Assembly (NCBI RefSeq): GCF_000214215.1
Contig: NC_015559.1
Location: 1,718,501 to 1,782,500 of the forward strand
Length of the DNA: 64,000 nt
From: Marinomonas posidonica IVIA-Po-181
GTDB lineage: Bacteria > Pseudomonadota > Gammaproteobacteria > Pseudomonadales > Marinomonadaceae
Direction of reading: 5' to 3'
Made by a program: the position numbers and the translations under genes. Under the pieces are notes generated by a model. It did not search any database. It was given only the letters and a program-made list of their open reading frames with translations, and was not told where the DNA came from. Positions 38,500 through 46,992 of this stretch are shown here, in pieces. The stretch's first letter is position 1. Every line of letters starts with the position of its first letter.

Positions 38500-41400
38500 A
38501 AATTTGTAAGCTTCGTCTGAAGAACATTAATTCCCTAAAAGGTGAATGGGAAATCGATTTTACCAAAGCGCCGTTTGATGACGCTGGTGTGTTCGCCATT
38601 GTTGGTCCAACTGGGGCGGGTAAGTCGACCTTGCTGGATGCCATTTGCTTGGCTCTGTATCACGAAACGCCACGCTTGAAAGTCTCACCCAGTCAGAATG
38701 AATTGATGACGCGCCATACGGCTGAATGTATTGCGGAAGTGGAATTTGAGATTAAAGGCAAAGGTTACCGTGCTTTCTGGGGGCAGCGTCGAGCACGTGG
38801 CAGCAGTGACGGTAAGTTACAACCAATGACCTGCGAGTTGTGTGAGCGGGATGGCAGCATTATTACCACTAAGATAAACGAGAAAATAGAGAAAATAGCA
38901 GAGATCACAGGGTTAGATTTTTCTCGTTTTACTAAGTCCATGTTACTGGCGCAAGGGGGATTTTCGGCCTTTCTCAATGCGTCTGCTAATGACAGAGCGG
39001 AGCTGCTGGAGGAGTTAACGGGCACGGAAATTTATGGTCAGGTGTCTCAATGGGTATTTGAAAAACATAAATCTGAACGTCAGAAAATTGCGCAGTTAGA
39101 AGCGGTGAATGCTCAACGTCAATTATTGAGTGACGAGGAGTTGCAGGCGCTGGTTGAGCAAGAAAAGACGTATTCTGCGCAAGAGAAAACACTCTCGGAG
39201 AGCGTAAAGCAGCATAAGCAACATTTAGACTGGCGTCAGGCCGAGGCAAGGCTTGCAAAGCAGTTGGCTATGCATACTCAGCAACATGACGAAGCGGTTG
39301 CGGCTGTGGAGGCATTTAAGCCGAAGCAAACTGCATTGGACAATGCCGCTGTGGCGAATGCTTTGCTAGGTCAGCATCAGAGCCTGAAAGACGTGCAGCG
39401 CCGAGTTGTGGAACTTGAAACGGAGCAGACAGAGGTTTCGAAAAAACACCTTGAGCAGAACCAGGTTTTTAAAACGGCAGATGAGCATACCGAGCAACGA
39501 CAGCAGACCTTTGATGAACAAACGGCTCAATGGGAAGCGCTGAACGAAGAGATAGCGAAGGTGATTCAGCCTTTGGTGTCTCGTCGAGACAGTGTTAATG
39601 AACAGCTGATGGAAGCCAATAATCGTCGCCTTGTTATAGAACAAAAGCATGCAGACAGCCTAAAAGCGTTAGAGCAGAAGAAAACCAAAGCGAACGAGGT
39701 TAGGTTGGCGGCGCAGCAAAGCCAGCAGAGTTTGTCTGAATGGCAAACGCCAGAAAAGATTGAGGCGCAAGTTACTAACTGGTTGTATCAGCAAGGGGCA
39801 ATTCAGGCGCTAGATCAAACCCTAATGGGGTTATCGGCGGAGGTGTCTAGTGCCAAAGAGTCTCTTGATTCGGCTTTGAATTCATTTGCCGCCAGTAAAA
39901 AAGGCGTCGAACAGCAAAAATCCAATACCGCCGCCATGGAAGGGCAATTGAAAGAGCGGGTGGAGGAATTTCTTGGCTTATCCTCTGGTCGAGAATGGGG
40001 GGATTGGCAAGAGCATTTCCGTCATGAGGAAGCAAAGCAGCAAAAAGCTGTGGAGCTAGTGAGTCGCTATGAGTCTTATCAAGCTAAGTGCCAACAAGCT
40101 CAAGAAATTGATCACTCTATTGGTGAGTTAAACAATCAACTGGCGTTGCAAGAACAGCAGCTGGTTCAGCAAAGACTGACTTACAAAGAGAAAAATGCCC
40201 ATTTAAACGATTTAACCAAGCTGGTGGACGCCGAACGTCATATCCTTGTGTTGAATGAATTACGTGTTGCACTGGAAGATCATCAGCCTTGTCCCTTGTG
40301 TGGTTCCCATGAGCATGAGTTGGGTCAGGCTTGGTATCAAGAAGTGAACCAGGAAAACCAACAAAGATTGGAGCAATTGAAGTCTGATTTAGATGAATTG
40401 GTACAAGTTGGGCAAGGGTTGAAGGCGAATCAGCAGGTGTTAACCCGTGAGCTGGAAATGCGACAGGATCAACGCCTTACGCTAGTGAGTGAGTTATCAG
40501 CAACGGAGGCGGAGCTGCTGGCATTGTTAAATGGCTTGATGGTCAGTGATCCGGTCGAAGTGTTGGATGGTAATCATATTTCAAGCTGTGTCGATAGGGT
40601 TCAGCAAGCTTGGAGCCATGTGAATGATCTGAATGTCATCTTGCTCGAAAAGCATCAGCAGCGTGTGGCATTAGAAGAGCAATTGACCATGAGTCAAACT
40701 CAACTGCAACACATGACCTTGCAACTTCAGGAGTCGGAATCCCAAGGTCGCTTACTCCGTCATACCTTAGAGTCAAAACAGGCGGATCATCAAAAAACGG
40801 CTTCAGAGAAAGAGCGTATTCACAGTGAGTTGATGACTTCCCTTGTAGAGGCTGAGGTGCCGGAGCGTTATCTGTCTTCGCCATTGAGTGAAAGTCTTCT
40901 GGCCTTGCAAACGTCTTTGCAGACGTGGCGAGAAGCCAAGGCGAATTATGATACGCAGGTTCAGCAAGAAGAACAGCTTGCTTATGAGTTAGTGTCGTTA
41001 GAAGAGCGAGTCAAAGAGAGTCAGCTTCAGGTGAATGAGGTGGTGTCACTAGTGAGCGAACAGGCCAACACCTTGAGCGAATTGGATACAGAGTTAGATA
41101 AAAGGCTGAAAGGCAAAACGTTGGCGGCATTCCGTGCTGATGTTCAGCAAGCCTTGATGCAAAAACGCGAAGAGTATGACGCGGCGGTAAAAGAGCGTGA
41201 GCTGGTTCAAACCAAATTGGCGACATTGTCGGCAAGTTTGAAAGCAATTGAGAAGTCCCTTGTTTCCCTGAAAAAAGACCTTGAACTTGTGGATTCGGTT
41301 TGGCAAAACGCGTTGCAAGAGAAAGGCTTTGGAAGTGACTTAGATTGGCAATCTGCTTGCCTGTCCGAGGCTGAATTTACCTTGCTGCAACAGCTTTCTA

Positions 41401-42188
41401 GCGATTTAAAGGACGCCATAACCCGCCAAACCGCCTTGCTAAAACAATCGGAACAAGCGTGTCTTGAGCATGCTCAATCCAAGCCTAAAAATGATCCGCT
41501 TGATAGTATCGCGCTTGATGAGCTAGTGGCTTCGGTGGAGCGTATTGAAAGTCAGCAACAACAGTTGAATCGCAGCTTGGGAGAGGTTTCTCAGAAAATA
41601 CGTGAAGAAGTGCAACGACGTGAGCAAGCGCAAGCGTCCGCAGAGGAACTCAATGCTTTACGTGAAGAGTTGGTACATCTTGATCGATTGAATCATTTAA
41701 TTGGTTCGGCTGATGGTGCTAAGTTCCGTCGCTTTGCGCAAAGTCTAACACTGGATCATCTGGTGTATTTAGCCAATCAGCATTTGGTTATTTTGCATCG
41801 TCGTTATCAGTTGAAAAGACAAGCAGAGGCCTTGTCCTTGGCGGTGGTGGATACTTGGCAAGCGGATGTTTCTCGCGATACTAAGACCTTGTCGGGTGGG
41901 GAGTCTTTCTTGGTGAGTCTGGCTTTGGCTTTGGCGCTGTCGGATTTGGTGTCTCATAAAACCAGTATTGATTCATTGTTTCTTGATGAAGGCTTTGGCA
42001 CCTTGGACAGCGAAACCTTGGAATCGGCCTTGGACGCCTTGGACAATTTGCATTCATCAGGAAAAACCATTGGCATAATCAGTCACATTAGTGCGTTGAA
42101 AGAACGAATTCCTGTGCAAATTAAGTTAACGAAACAAAGTGGTTTGGGGGTGAGTCGATTAGCGTCAGAATTTGCCGTCACAGATTGA
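38496..42188 (+). CDS. sbcC: DNA repair ATPase SbcC (Rad50-like)
   Basis: SMC-like ATPase subunit of SbcCD, 1230 residues. The head is built from the ends: Walker A GPTGAGKST at 37-45 and, near the C-terminus, the ABC signature LSGGESFLVSLALALAL and Walker B DSLFLDEGFGTLD. In between are long coiled coils rich in Gln and Glu, broken near 598-604 by the zinc hook CPLCGS through which two molecules dimerise. Translationally coupled to sbcD. Confidence 0.97.
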   Translation: MKICKLRLKNINSLKGEWEIDFTKAPFDDAGVFAIVGPTGAGKSTLLDAICLALYHETPRLKVSPSQNELMTRHTAECIAEVEFEIKGKGYRAFWGQRRARGSSDGKLQPMTCELCERDGSIITTKINEKIEKIAEITGLDFSRFTKSMLLAQGGFSAFLNASANDRAELLEELTGTEIYGQVSQWVFEKHKSERQKIAQLEAVNAQRQLLSDEELQALVEQEKTYSAQEKTLSESVKQHKQHLDWRQAEARLAKQLAMHTQQHDEAVAAVEAFKPKQTALDNAAVANALLGQHQSLKDVQRRVVELETEQTEVSKKHLEQNQVFKTADEHTEQRQQTFDEQTAQWEALNEEIAKVIQPLVSRRDSVNEQLMEANNRRLVIEQKHADSLKALEQKKTKANEVRLAAQQSQQSLSEWQTPEKIEAQVTNWLYQQGAIQALDQTLMGLSAEVSSAKESLDSALNSFAASKKGVEQQKSNTAAMEGQLKERVEEFLGLSSGREWGDWQEHFRHEEAKQQKAVELVSRYESYQAKCQQAQEIDHSIGELNNQLALQEQQLVQQRLTYKEKNAHLNDLTKLVDAERHILVLNELRVALEDHQPCPLCGSHEHELGQAWYQEVNQENQQRLEQLKSDLDELVQVGQGLKANQQVLTRELEMRQDQRLTLVSELSATEAELLALLNGLMVSDPVEVLDGNHISSCVDRVQQAWSHVNDLNVILLEKHQQRVALEEQLTMSQTQLQHMTLQLQESESQGRLLRHTLESKQADHQKTASEKERIHSELMTSLVEAEVPERYLSSPLSESLLALQTSLQTWREAKANYDTQVQQEEQLAYELVSLEERVKESQLQVNEVVSLVSEQANTLSELDTELDKRLKGKTLAAFRADVQQALMQKREEYDAAVKERELVQTKLATLSASLKAIEKSLVSLKKDLELVDSVWQNALQEKGFGSDLDWQSACLSEAEFTLLQQLSSDLKDAITRQTALLKQSEQACLEHAQSKPKNDPLDSIALDELVASVERIESQQQQLNRSLGEVSQKIREEVQRREQAQASAEELNALREELVHLDRLNHLIGSADGAKFRRFAQSLTLDHLVYLANQHLVILHRRYQLKRQAEALSLAVVDTWQADVSRDTKTLSGGESFLVSLALALALSDLVSHKTSIDSLFLDEGFGTLDSETLESALDALDNLHSSGKTIGIISHISALKERIPVQIKLTKQSGLGVSRLASEFAVTD

Positions 42189-42458
42189 TTATCTATGGTG
42201 CAAAAGTTTTCCCCAGATTAATGGGAACAAGTATGTAAGTAACTTGTAAAATATCAATAGAATCATAACGTTAAAAGATCGCTCATTATTGAGCACACAA
42301 GCCACATGAGGCACTATAAGGGAGCAAGTGATCGTGTTTCTTTATTGTAATTTGCGTTTCTTTCGTCTGTGGCCTTGGTAGAATGCTGCGCTATCAAGGT
42401 CATGCTGTATTTTTTGCGTATGTGGCCATGTTTAGACTGTTAAATAAGGATACTGTAG

Positions 42459-43184
42459 ATGACTGATTCTGGCTTCCAATTAAAAGGAAGTGTGGTTACT
42501 ACTATTTTATTGGAGATTCACTCGTTTTCATTAGAGGGAATCGTCATTCAATTAGAGAAAAAAATTGCGCAAGTACCAAACTTCTTTAATCAGGCACCGA
42601 TCATAATTGATCTGTCAAAGATGAAGCGCGGTATTCGCATTGATGAATTTGAAGCATTGATACAAGCCATTTCGCCACTTGGATTAAGTGTCATAGGTTG
42701 GCGCTGTGATCCTGATGCTCTGCCGGTATGGCATGCTCAAGTATCGATCGCTTTATTGCCTGCCAGTAAAGCTCGTGCGATTAATATGGCACCAATAACC
42801 TCAACCGATGTCAGTCCAGATGTCGTAGTAAAAACGATCGTTGAAGAAAAGTTGGTTCCACAAGCGACAAAAGTGATTACTAAACCCATTCGTTCAGGTC
42901 AGCAAGTGTACGCGGAAGGGGATTTGATTGTGCTAACGCAAGTCAGTGCCGGTGCTGAAGTGTTGGCTGATGGCAATATCCATGTTTATGGTGCTTTGCG
43001 TGGCCGTGCTTTAGCTGGCGTCAAAGGAGATTCAGCAGCGCGAATTTTTTGTAAAAGTATGGAAGCCGAGCTGGTTTCTGTTGCGGGTAATTTTATGCTG
43101 AGTGATGCATTGCAGAAGATCGTTTGGAAAGACAGTGCTCAAGTGTATTTAACGGACGAACAATTAGAAGTGGTTCCGTTGTAG
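42459..43184 (+). CDS. minC: Septum-site inhibitor MinC
   Basis: Inhibits FtsZ ring formation away from midcell. 241 residues: an N-terminal FtsZ-binding domain (about 1-110; GFQLKGSVVTTILLE), then a C-terminal beta-helix (about 135-235) with the conserved IRSGQQVYAEGDLIV and LRGRALAGVKGD that bind MinD and FtsZ. First gene of minCDE; the 270 bases before it hold its promoter, but no clear box is visible. The minD reading frame begins 51 bases later. Confidence 0.95.
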   Translation: MTDSGFQLKGSVVTTILLEIHSFSLEGIVIQLEKKIAQVPNFFNQAPIIIDLSKMKRGIRIDEFEALIQAISPLGLSVIGWRCDPDALPVWHAQVSIALLPASKARAINMAPITSTDVSPDVVVKTIVEEKLVPQATKVITKPIRSGQQVYAEGDLIVLTQVSAGAEVLADGNIHVYGALRGRALAGVKGDSAARIFCKSMEAELVSVAGNFMLSDALQKIVWKDSAQVYLTDEQLEVVPL

Positions 43185-43222
43185 TTTTATAGATTAATTA
43201 AAATGGCTTATTTCGAGTCATT

Positions 43223-43227
43223 GGAGG
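43223..43227 (+). promoter_or_regulatory. Ribosome site deciding the minD TTG start
   Basis: GGAGG followed 8 bases later by TTG GCA AAG ATT ATT, which begins the canonical MinD sequence [12 protein letters not shown]. The upstream in-frame ATG at 43203 has no comparable site and would add 11 residues not seen in MinD proteins. Confidence 0.75.
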
Positions 43228-43235
43228 ATAAAGCA

Positions 43236-44045
43236 TTGGCAAAGATTATTGTCGTTACCTCAGGTAAGGGTGGTGTTGGAAAAACAACGTCGAGTGCAGC
43301 AATTGGTACTGGCATTGCAATGAAAGGGCATAAAACTGTCATCATAGATTTTGATGTGGGTTTACGCAATCTTGATTTGATTATGGGCTGTGAACGCCGA
43401 GTGGTGTATGACTTTGTGAATGTCATCAATAAAGAAGCGACGCTGTCACAGGCATTGATTAAAGATAAGCGTACCAAAGGCTTATTTATTCTGCCTGCGT
43501 CACAAACCAGAGATAAAGACGCGTTGACAATCGAAGGGGTTCAAGGCGTTCTAGAAGAGCTTTCTAAAGAGTTTGATTACATTATTTGTGATTCCCCTGC
43601 AGGTATTGAGAAAGGGGCTCAGATGGCTTTGTATTTTGCTGACGTTGCGATCGTCGTAACGAATCCAGAAGTGTCTTCGGTGCGAGATTCGGATCGTATT
43701 TTGGGGATCTTGCAAAGTAAGTCGAAACGTGCGGAAGAGGGTAAAGAGCCAATCGAAGAGCATCTTCTTTTAACTCGTTATCATCCAGAACGTGTTGCGC
43801 AGGGTGAGATGCTGAGTGTGTCGGACGTGGAAGATATTCTGGCCATTCCATTATTAGGCGTTGTTCCAGAGTCCGAAGCCGTTTTGAAGGCATCGAACCA
43901 AGGTACACCGGTAATTTTAGAGACTGACGCTGAGGCAGGCATGGCGTATACCGATGCTGTTGATCGCTTAATGGGAGAAGAAAAACCATTACGCTTTTTG
44001 GACGTTCAAAAGAAAGGCTTTATTAAGCGCCTGTTAGGAGGTTAG
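43236..44045 (+). CDS. minD: Septum-site ATPase MinD
   Basis: Membrane-cycling ATPase that recruits MinC and is released by MinE. With the TTG start the protein is 269 residues, the normal length (E. coli has 270). The deviant Walker A KGGVGKTT is at 11-18, switch [10 protein letters not shown] follows, and the amphipathic membrane-targeting helix is at the end (GFIKRLLGG). The TTG start is favoured over ATG at 43203 by the GGAGG at 43223-43227 and by the family's usual N-terminus. minE starts 1 base after its stop. Confidence 0.96.
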   Translation: MAKIIVVTSGKGGVGKTTSSAAIGTGIAMKGHKTVIIDFDVGLRNLDLIMGCERRVVYDFVNVINKEATLSQALIKDKRTKGLFILPASQTRDKDALTIEGVQGVLEELSKEFDYIICDSPAGIEKGAQMALYFADVAIVVTNPEVSSVRDSDRILGILQSKSKRAEEGKEPIEEHLLLTRYHPERVAQGEMLSVSDVEDILAIPLLGVVPESEAVLKASNQGTPVILETDAEAGMAYTDAVDRLMGEEKPLRFLDVQKKGFIKRLLGG

Positions 44046-44046
44046 T

Positions 44047-44301
44047 GTGGGTATTTTTGATTATTTTAAAAGCAAAGCTGAGCCAAGCTCAGCTTCTGTA
44101 GCAAAAGACAGACTGCAAATAATCGTCGCGCATGAACGCACTAAACGACAGCAGCCTGATTATTTGCCGCAAATGCAGCAAGAAATTATCGATGTCATTC
44201 GAAAGTATGTGCAAATTGGCAGTGAAGATGTGCAGATTCAGTTAGACAATACGGATGAATGTTCTGTTTTAGAATTAAATGTGACCCTTCCTGAACAATA
44301 A
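44047..44301 (+). CDS. minE: Cell-division topological factor MinE
   Basis: An 84-residue protein that stimulates MinD ATPase and drives pole-to-pole oscillation. The N-terminal membrane/MinD-binding segment (GIFDYFKS and [13 protein letters not shown]) and the dimerising C-terminal region ([12 protein letters not shown]) are intact. GTG start one base after minD. Confidence 0.96.
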   Translation: MGIFDYFKSKAEPSSASVAKDRLQIIVAHERTKRQQPDYLPQMQQEIIDVIRKYVQIGSEDVQIQLDNTDECSVLELNVTLPEQ

Positions 44302-44390
44302 TACGTATTCATTTTAGGTTGGCCTAGGAGGCATTTATCACTTTGTTTGATATACATCGTGGTAAGTGCTTCGATAGGGCGAAATTAAGT

Positions 44391-44409
44391 AATAATGATT
44401 GTCATTATT
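44391..44409. promoter_or_regulatory. Fur box upstream of dihaem peroxidase
   Basis: AATAATGATTGTCATTATT is a 19-base interrupted palindrome with perfect 8-base arms and a 3-base centre. It differs from the Fur consensus GATAATGATAATCATTATC only at the ends and the centre. It lies 63-81 bases before the peroxidase ATG, a normal operator distance, so iron repression is likely. Confidence 0.75.
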
Positions 44410-44472
44410 TTACTGAGTTTTGTCTTGGGTGTATCATGCCTTTCAAAGTGAAAACAAAATGCTGAGTAGTCA

Positions 44473-45696
44473 ATGATTTTTCGAATTTCTTTGGGCATAA
44501 CTGCCGCTATTTTATTGGCTGCTTGCAGTGAGCCAAGCCAAGTTGTCAGTCAAACTAAAGTGGTTAAGCAGGTTAAAACGCCTCAGCATAAGGCGTCTAA
44601 AGAGTTGCCTATCCCTGTGTCAGATCCAAAAGCCTTGTTGGGATCACAGTTATTTTTTGATACCAATTTATCAAAAGAGCGAAATCAATCTTGTGCAACA
44701 TGTCATGCAATCGCCACGGCGTTTGTTGATAAGCGCATTGAGGCTTTAGAGGGTGCGGTATCCTTGGGCAGTGATGGTCATTCAATGGGTGGCCGTAATG
44801 CTCCAACGGCGGGTTATGCTGCCTTTTCCCCGGCTTTTCATCAAATGTCTAACGGCGAATACCGTGGTGGACAGTTCTTGGATGGCCGAGCTTCAGGATT
44901 GGTGGAACAAGCTCAAGGCCCATTCGTAAATCCGGCTGAAATGGCTTTGCCAAATGGTGATGCTGTTGTTCAGAGGGTGAAAGAAAGCCCTCAATATCTA
45001 CAGTCCTTCAATGCCTTATATGGTGAAGGGGTCTTGGATGATCCTAAAGCGGGCTATGATGCCATTGCTGATGCCATCGCTAGCTTTGAGAAAACCGAAC
45101 TCTTTATGCCATTCGATTCAAAATATGATAGAGCGTTACGTGGAGAAGTGACATTGACGCCGCAGGAAGAATTGGGAAAGACCTTATTTTTCTCACAACA
45201 GTTTACCAACTGTAATGCTTGTCACCAATTGAATAGCTCACCCTTAAATCAGCAAGAAACCTTTACAAATTACGAATACCGAAATATTGGTGTGCCTGCG
45301 AATCCGGCCTTAGTTGCGCAGAACGGCGGTGCCATTGACCGTGGGTTATTGGATAACCCTGATATCAATGATCCTAAGCAAGCGGGTAAGTTCAAAGTTC
45401 CTTCTTTGCGAAACGTCGCGGTGACAGGGCCCTATATGCATAATGGGGTGTTTAAAGATCTGCGTACTGTGGTGTTGTTCTATGACAAATATAACAATCC
45501 AACGCGTACGATTAATCCAGAAACTGGAAAGCCTTGGGCAGAACCGGAAGTGGCGGACAATATTGACTTTGTCGAGTTGGAAAAAGGTCCAGCGCTTCCT
45601 GATCAGCGAGTTGATGCGATTGTGGCTTTCTTGCAGACACTGACCGATCAACGCTATGAGTCTCTATTGGAAGGCTCCAGTGCTGCTGAAAATTAG
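44473..45696 (+). CDS. Dihaem cytochrome-c peroxidase lipoprotein
   Basis: A 407-residue member of the cytochrome-c peroxidase/MauG family. It has a lipoprotein signal with LLAAC (Cys18), so it is anchored in the envelope and faces the periplasm. Two haem-c sites are seen: CATCH near 73-77 and CNACH near 247-251. Other family stretches: GRNAPTAGYAAFSP, EYRGGQFLDGRA, GPFVNPAEMA and VPSLRNVAVTGPYMHNG. It may reduce hydrogen peroxide with electrons from cytochrome c, or act as a MauG-like oxidase. The Fur box upstream ties it to low iron or to peroxide-iron stress. Confidence 0.9.
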   Translation: MIFRISLGITAAILLAACSEPSQVVSQTKVVKQVKTPQHKASKELPIPVSDPKALLGSQLFFDTNLSKERNQSCATCHAIATAFVDKRIEALEGAVSLGSDGHSMGGRNAPTAGYAAFSPAFHQMSNGEYRGGQFLDGRASGLVEQAQGPFVNPAEMALPNGDAVVQRVKESPQYLQSFNALYGEGVLDDPKAGYDAIADAIASFEKTELFMPFDSKYDRALRGEVTLTPQEELGKTLFFSQQFTNCNACHQLNSSPLNQQETFTNYEYRNIGVPANPALVAQNGGAIDRGLLDNPDINDPKQAGKFKVPSLRNVAVTGPYMHNGVFKDLRTVVLFYDKYNNPTRTINPETGKPWAEPEVADNIDFVELEKGPALPDQRVDAIVAFLQTLTDQRYESLLEGSSAAEN

Positions 45697-45730
45697 CTTT
45701 TAAATTAACGCTCTTCTTGTTTTCATTGAT

Positions 45731-45760
45731 AAAACTGGTCTGATGGCCAGTTTTTTGTTT
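45731..45760 (+). terminator. Terminator after peroxidase gene
   Basis: Stem AAAACTGG / CCAGTTTT with an 8-base loop and a continuing T-run. It ends the peroxidase transcript 34 bases after the stop and before the aldo-keto reductase. Confidence 0.85.
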
Positions 45761-45795
45761 TCATGGGTACTTTCTTTTTCCTAAGAAGGATGTGA

Positions 45796-46851
45796 ATGAT
45801 GAAATATATGTCATTAGGGCGAACGGGGTTAGAGGTTTCAAGGGTTTGTTTGGGGACTATGACCTGGGGAACTCAAAACACGCAAGCGGATGCAGATGAG
45901 CAGATTGAATATGCTTTAGATAACGGCGTTAACTTTATGGATACGGCAGAGATGTACTCTGTGCCTCCGTCACCACAGACTTACGGTAAAACTGAAACCA
46001 TTATTGGTGATTGGTTATCTCGACATCCTTCTAAGCGTGATGATTTTGTTTTGGCTACCAAAATAGCTGGGCCGGGATTGAGTTATGTGCGTGATGGTGG
46101 TCCTATTACTGGACAGGCTGTGATTGATGCAGTGGATGCTTCATTAAAGCGGCTGCAGACAGATTACATCGATTTATATCAATTGCACTGGCCTAACCGT
46201 GTGTCTCCTCATTTTGCCAAACACTTTCCAAACCGGATTCGTTTTACGAATGTGGATGGTGCAGAGCACTCTAATCAGATGTTGGATATTTTGCAGGGCA
46301 TCGATGCGTGTGTAAAAGCAGGCAAGATTCGCCATTTTGGTTTGTCTGACGATACCACGTGGGGCATTAACGAATATATTCGTTTGAGTGAGCAGCACAA
46401 CTTGCCAAGAGTGGCATCGATTCAAAACGAGTTTAGTCTATTGCATGCCAAAGATTGGCCTTACCTAGTTGAAAACTGTGTTCATGAAGATGTCGCCTAT
46501 TTACCTTGGTCACCATTGGCCGCAGGGGCGTTAACAGGTAAATACCTTGGTGGCGCTCGTCCTGCAGGGAGTCGATGGAGTTATGAGCAGCGTAACGGTA
46601 CTTTCCGTGACACCCCCTTGGTCGATAAGGCGGTTTCAGCGTATTTAGACGTTGCTAAGGCTTATAATATGACGCCAGCACAATTGGCATTGGCCTGGTG
46701 TGATCAAGTGGATGGTGTAACTTCGACCATTATTGGGGCGACGTCATTAGATCAATTGAAAGAGGACATGGCTGCCTTTGACATGGCCCTTAGTGAGCAG
46801 GCATTAAAAGACATCATGACGGTCTTTAAAGAGTATCCTGTGCCTTTCTAA
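45796..46851 (+). CDS. tas: Tas-like aldo/keto reductase
   Basis: NADPH-dependent aldo-keto reductase of 351 residues, closest in my reading to E. coli Tas: GLGTMTWG-type start (LGTMTWGTQNTQADA), then DTAEMYSVPP and YGKTETIIGDWL. The tetrad of the superfamily is visible: Asp and Tyr in MDTAEMY, Lys in LATKIAG and His in LYQLHWP. Two in-frame ATGs (45796 and 45799) are possible with AAGAAGGA upstream; the second has better spacing. The physiological substrate is not known. Confidence 0.88.
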   Translation: MMKYMSLGRTGLEVSRVCLGTMTWGTQNTQADADEQIEYALDNGVNFMDTAEMYSVPPSPQTYGKTETIIGDWLSRHPSKRDDFVLATKIAGPGLSYVRDGGPITGQAVIDAVDASLKRLQTDYIDLYQLHWPNRVSPHFAKHFPNRIRFTNVDGAEHSNQMLDILQGIDACVKAGKIRHFGLSDDTTWGINEYIRLSEQHNLPRVASIQNEFSLLHAKDWPYLVENCVHEDVAYLPWSPLAAGALTGKYLGGARPAGSRWSYEQRNGTFRDTPLVDKAVSAYLDVAKAYNMTPAQLALAWCDQVDGVTSTIIGATSLDQLKEDMAAFDMALSEQALKDIMTVFKEYPVPF

Positions 46852-46876
46852 GGCTTTCAGTCCTTTGTCATAGATG

Positions 46877-46911
46877 AAAAGCTGGCCGCATGTTATGTGT
46901 CCAGCTTTTTT
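46877..46911 (+). terminator. Terminator after tas
   Basis: Stem AAAAGCTGG / CCAGCTTTT with a 15-base loop and a short T-run, just after the aldo-keto reductase stop. Confidence 0.75.
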
Positions 46912-46943
46912 ATTGCTTCACTGTCGACAAGCTAAAAGCAATA

Positions 46944-46984
46944 GAGCAAAAAAAAACCGATGCAAGCATCGGTTTTTTTTGCTC
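46944..46984. terminator. Bidirectional terminator facing fusA copy
   Basis: CCGATG / CATCGG stem with a CAAG loop, flanked by nine A on one side and eight T on the other, and closed again by GAGC/GCTC. It ends the minus-strand EF-G gene and can back up the tas terminator. Confidence 0.92.
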
Positions 46985-46992
46985 AAGAAAGA

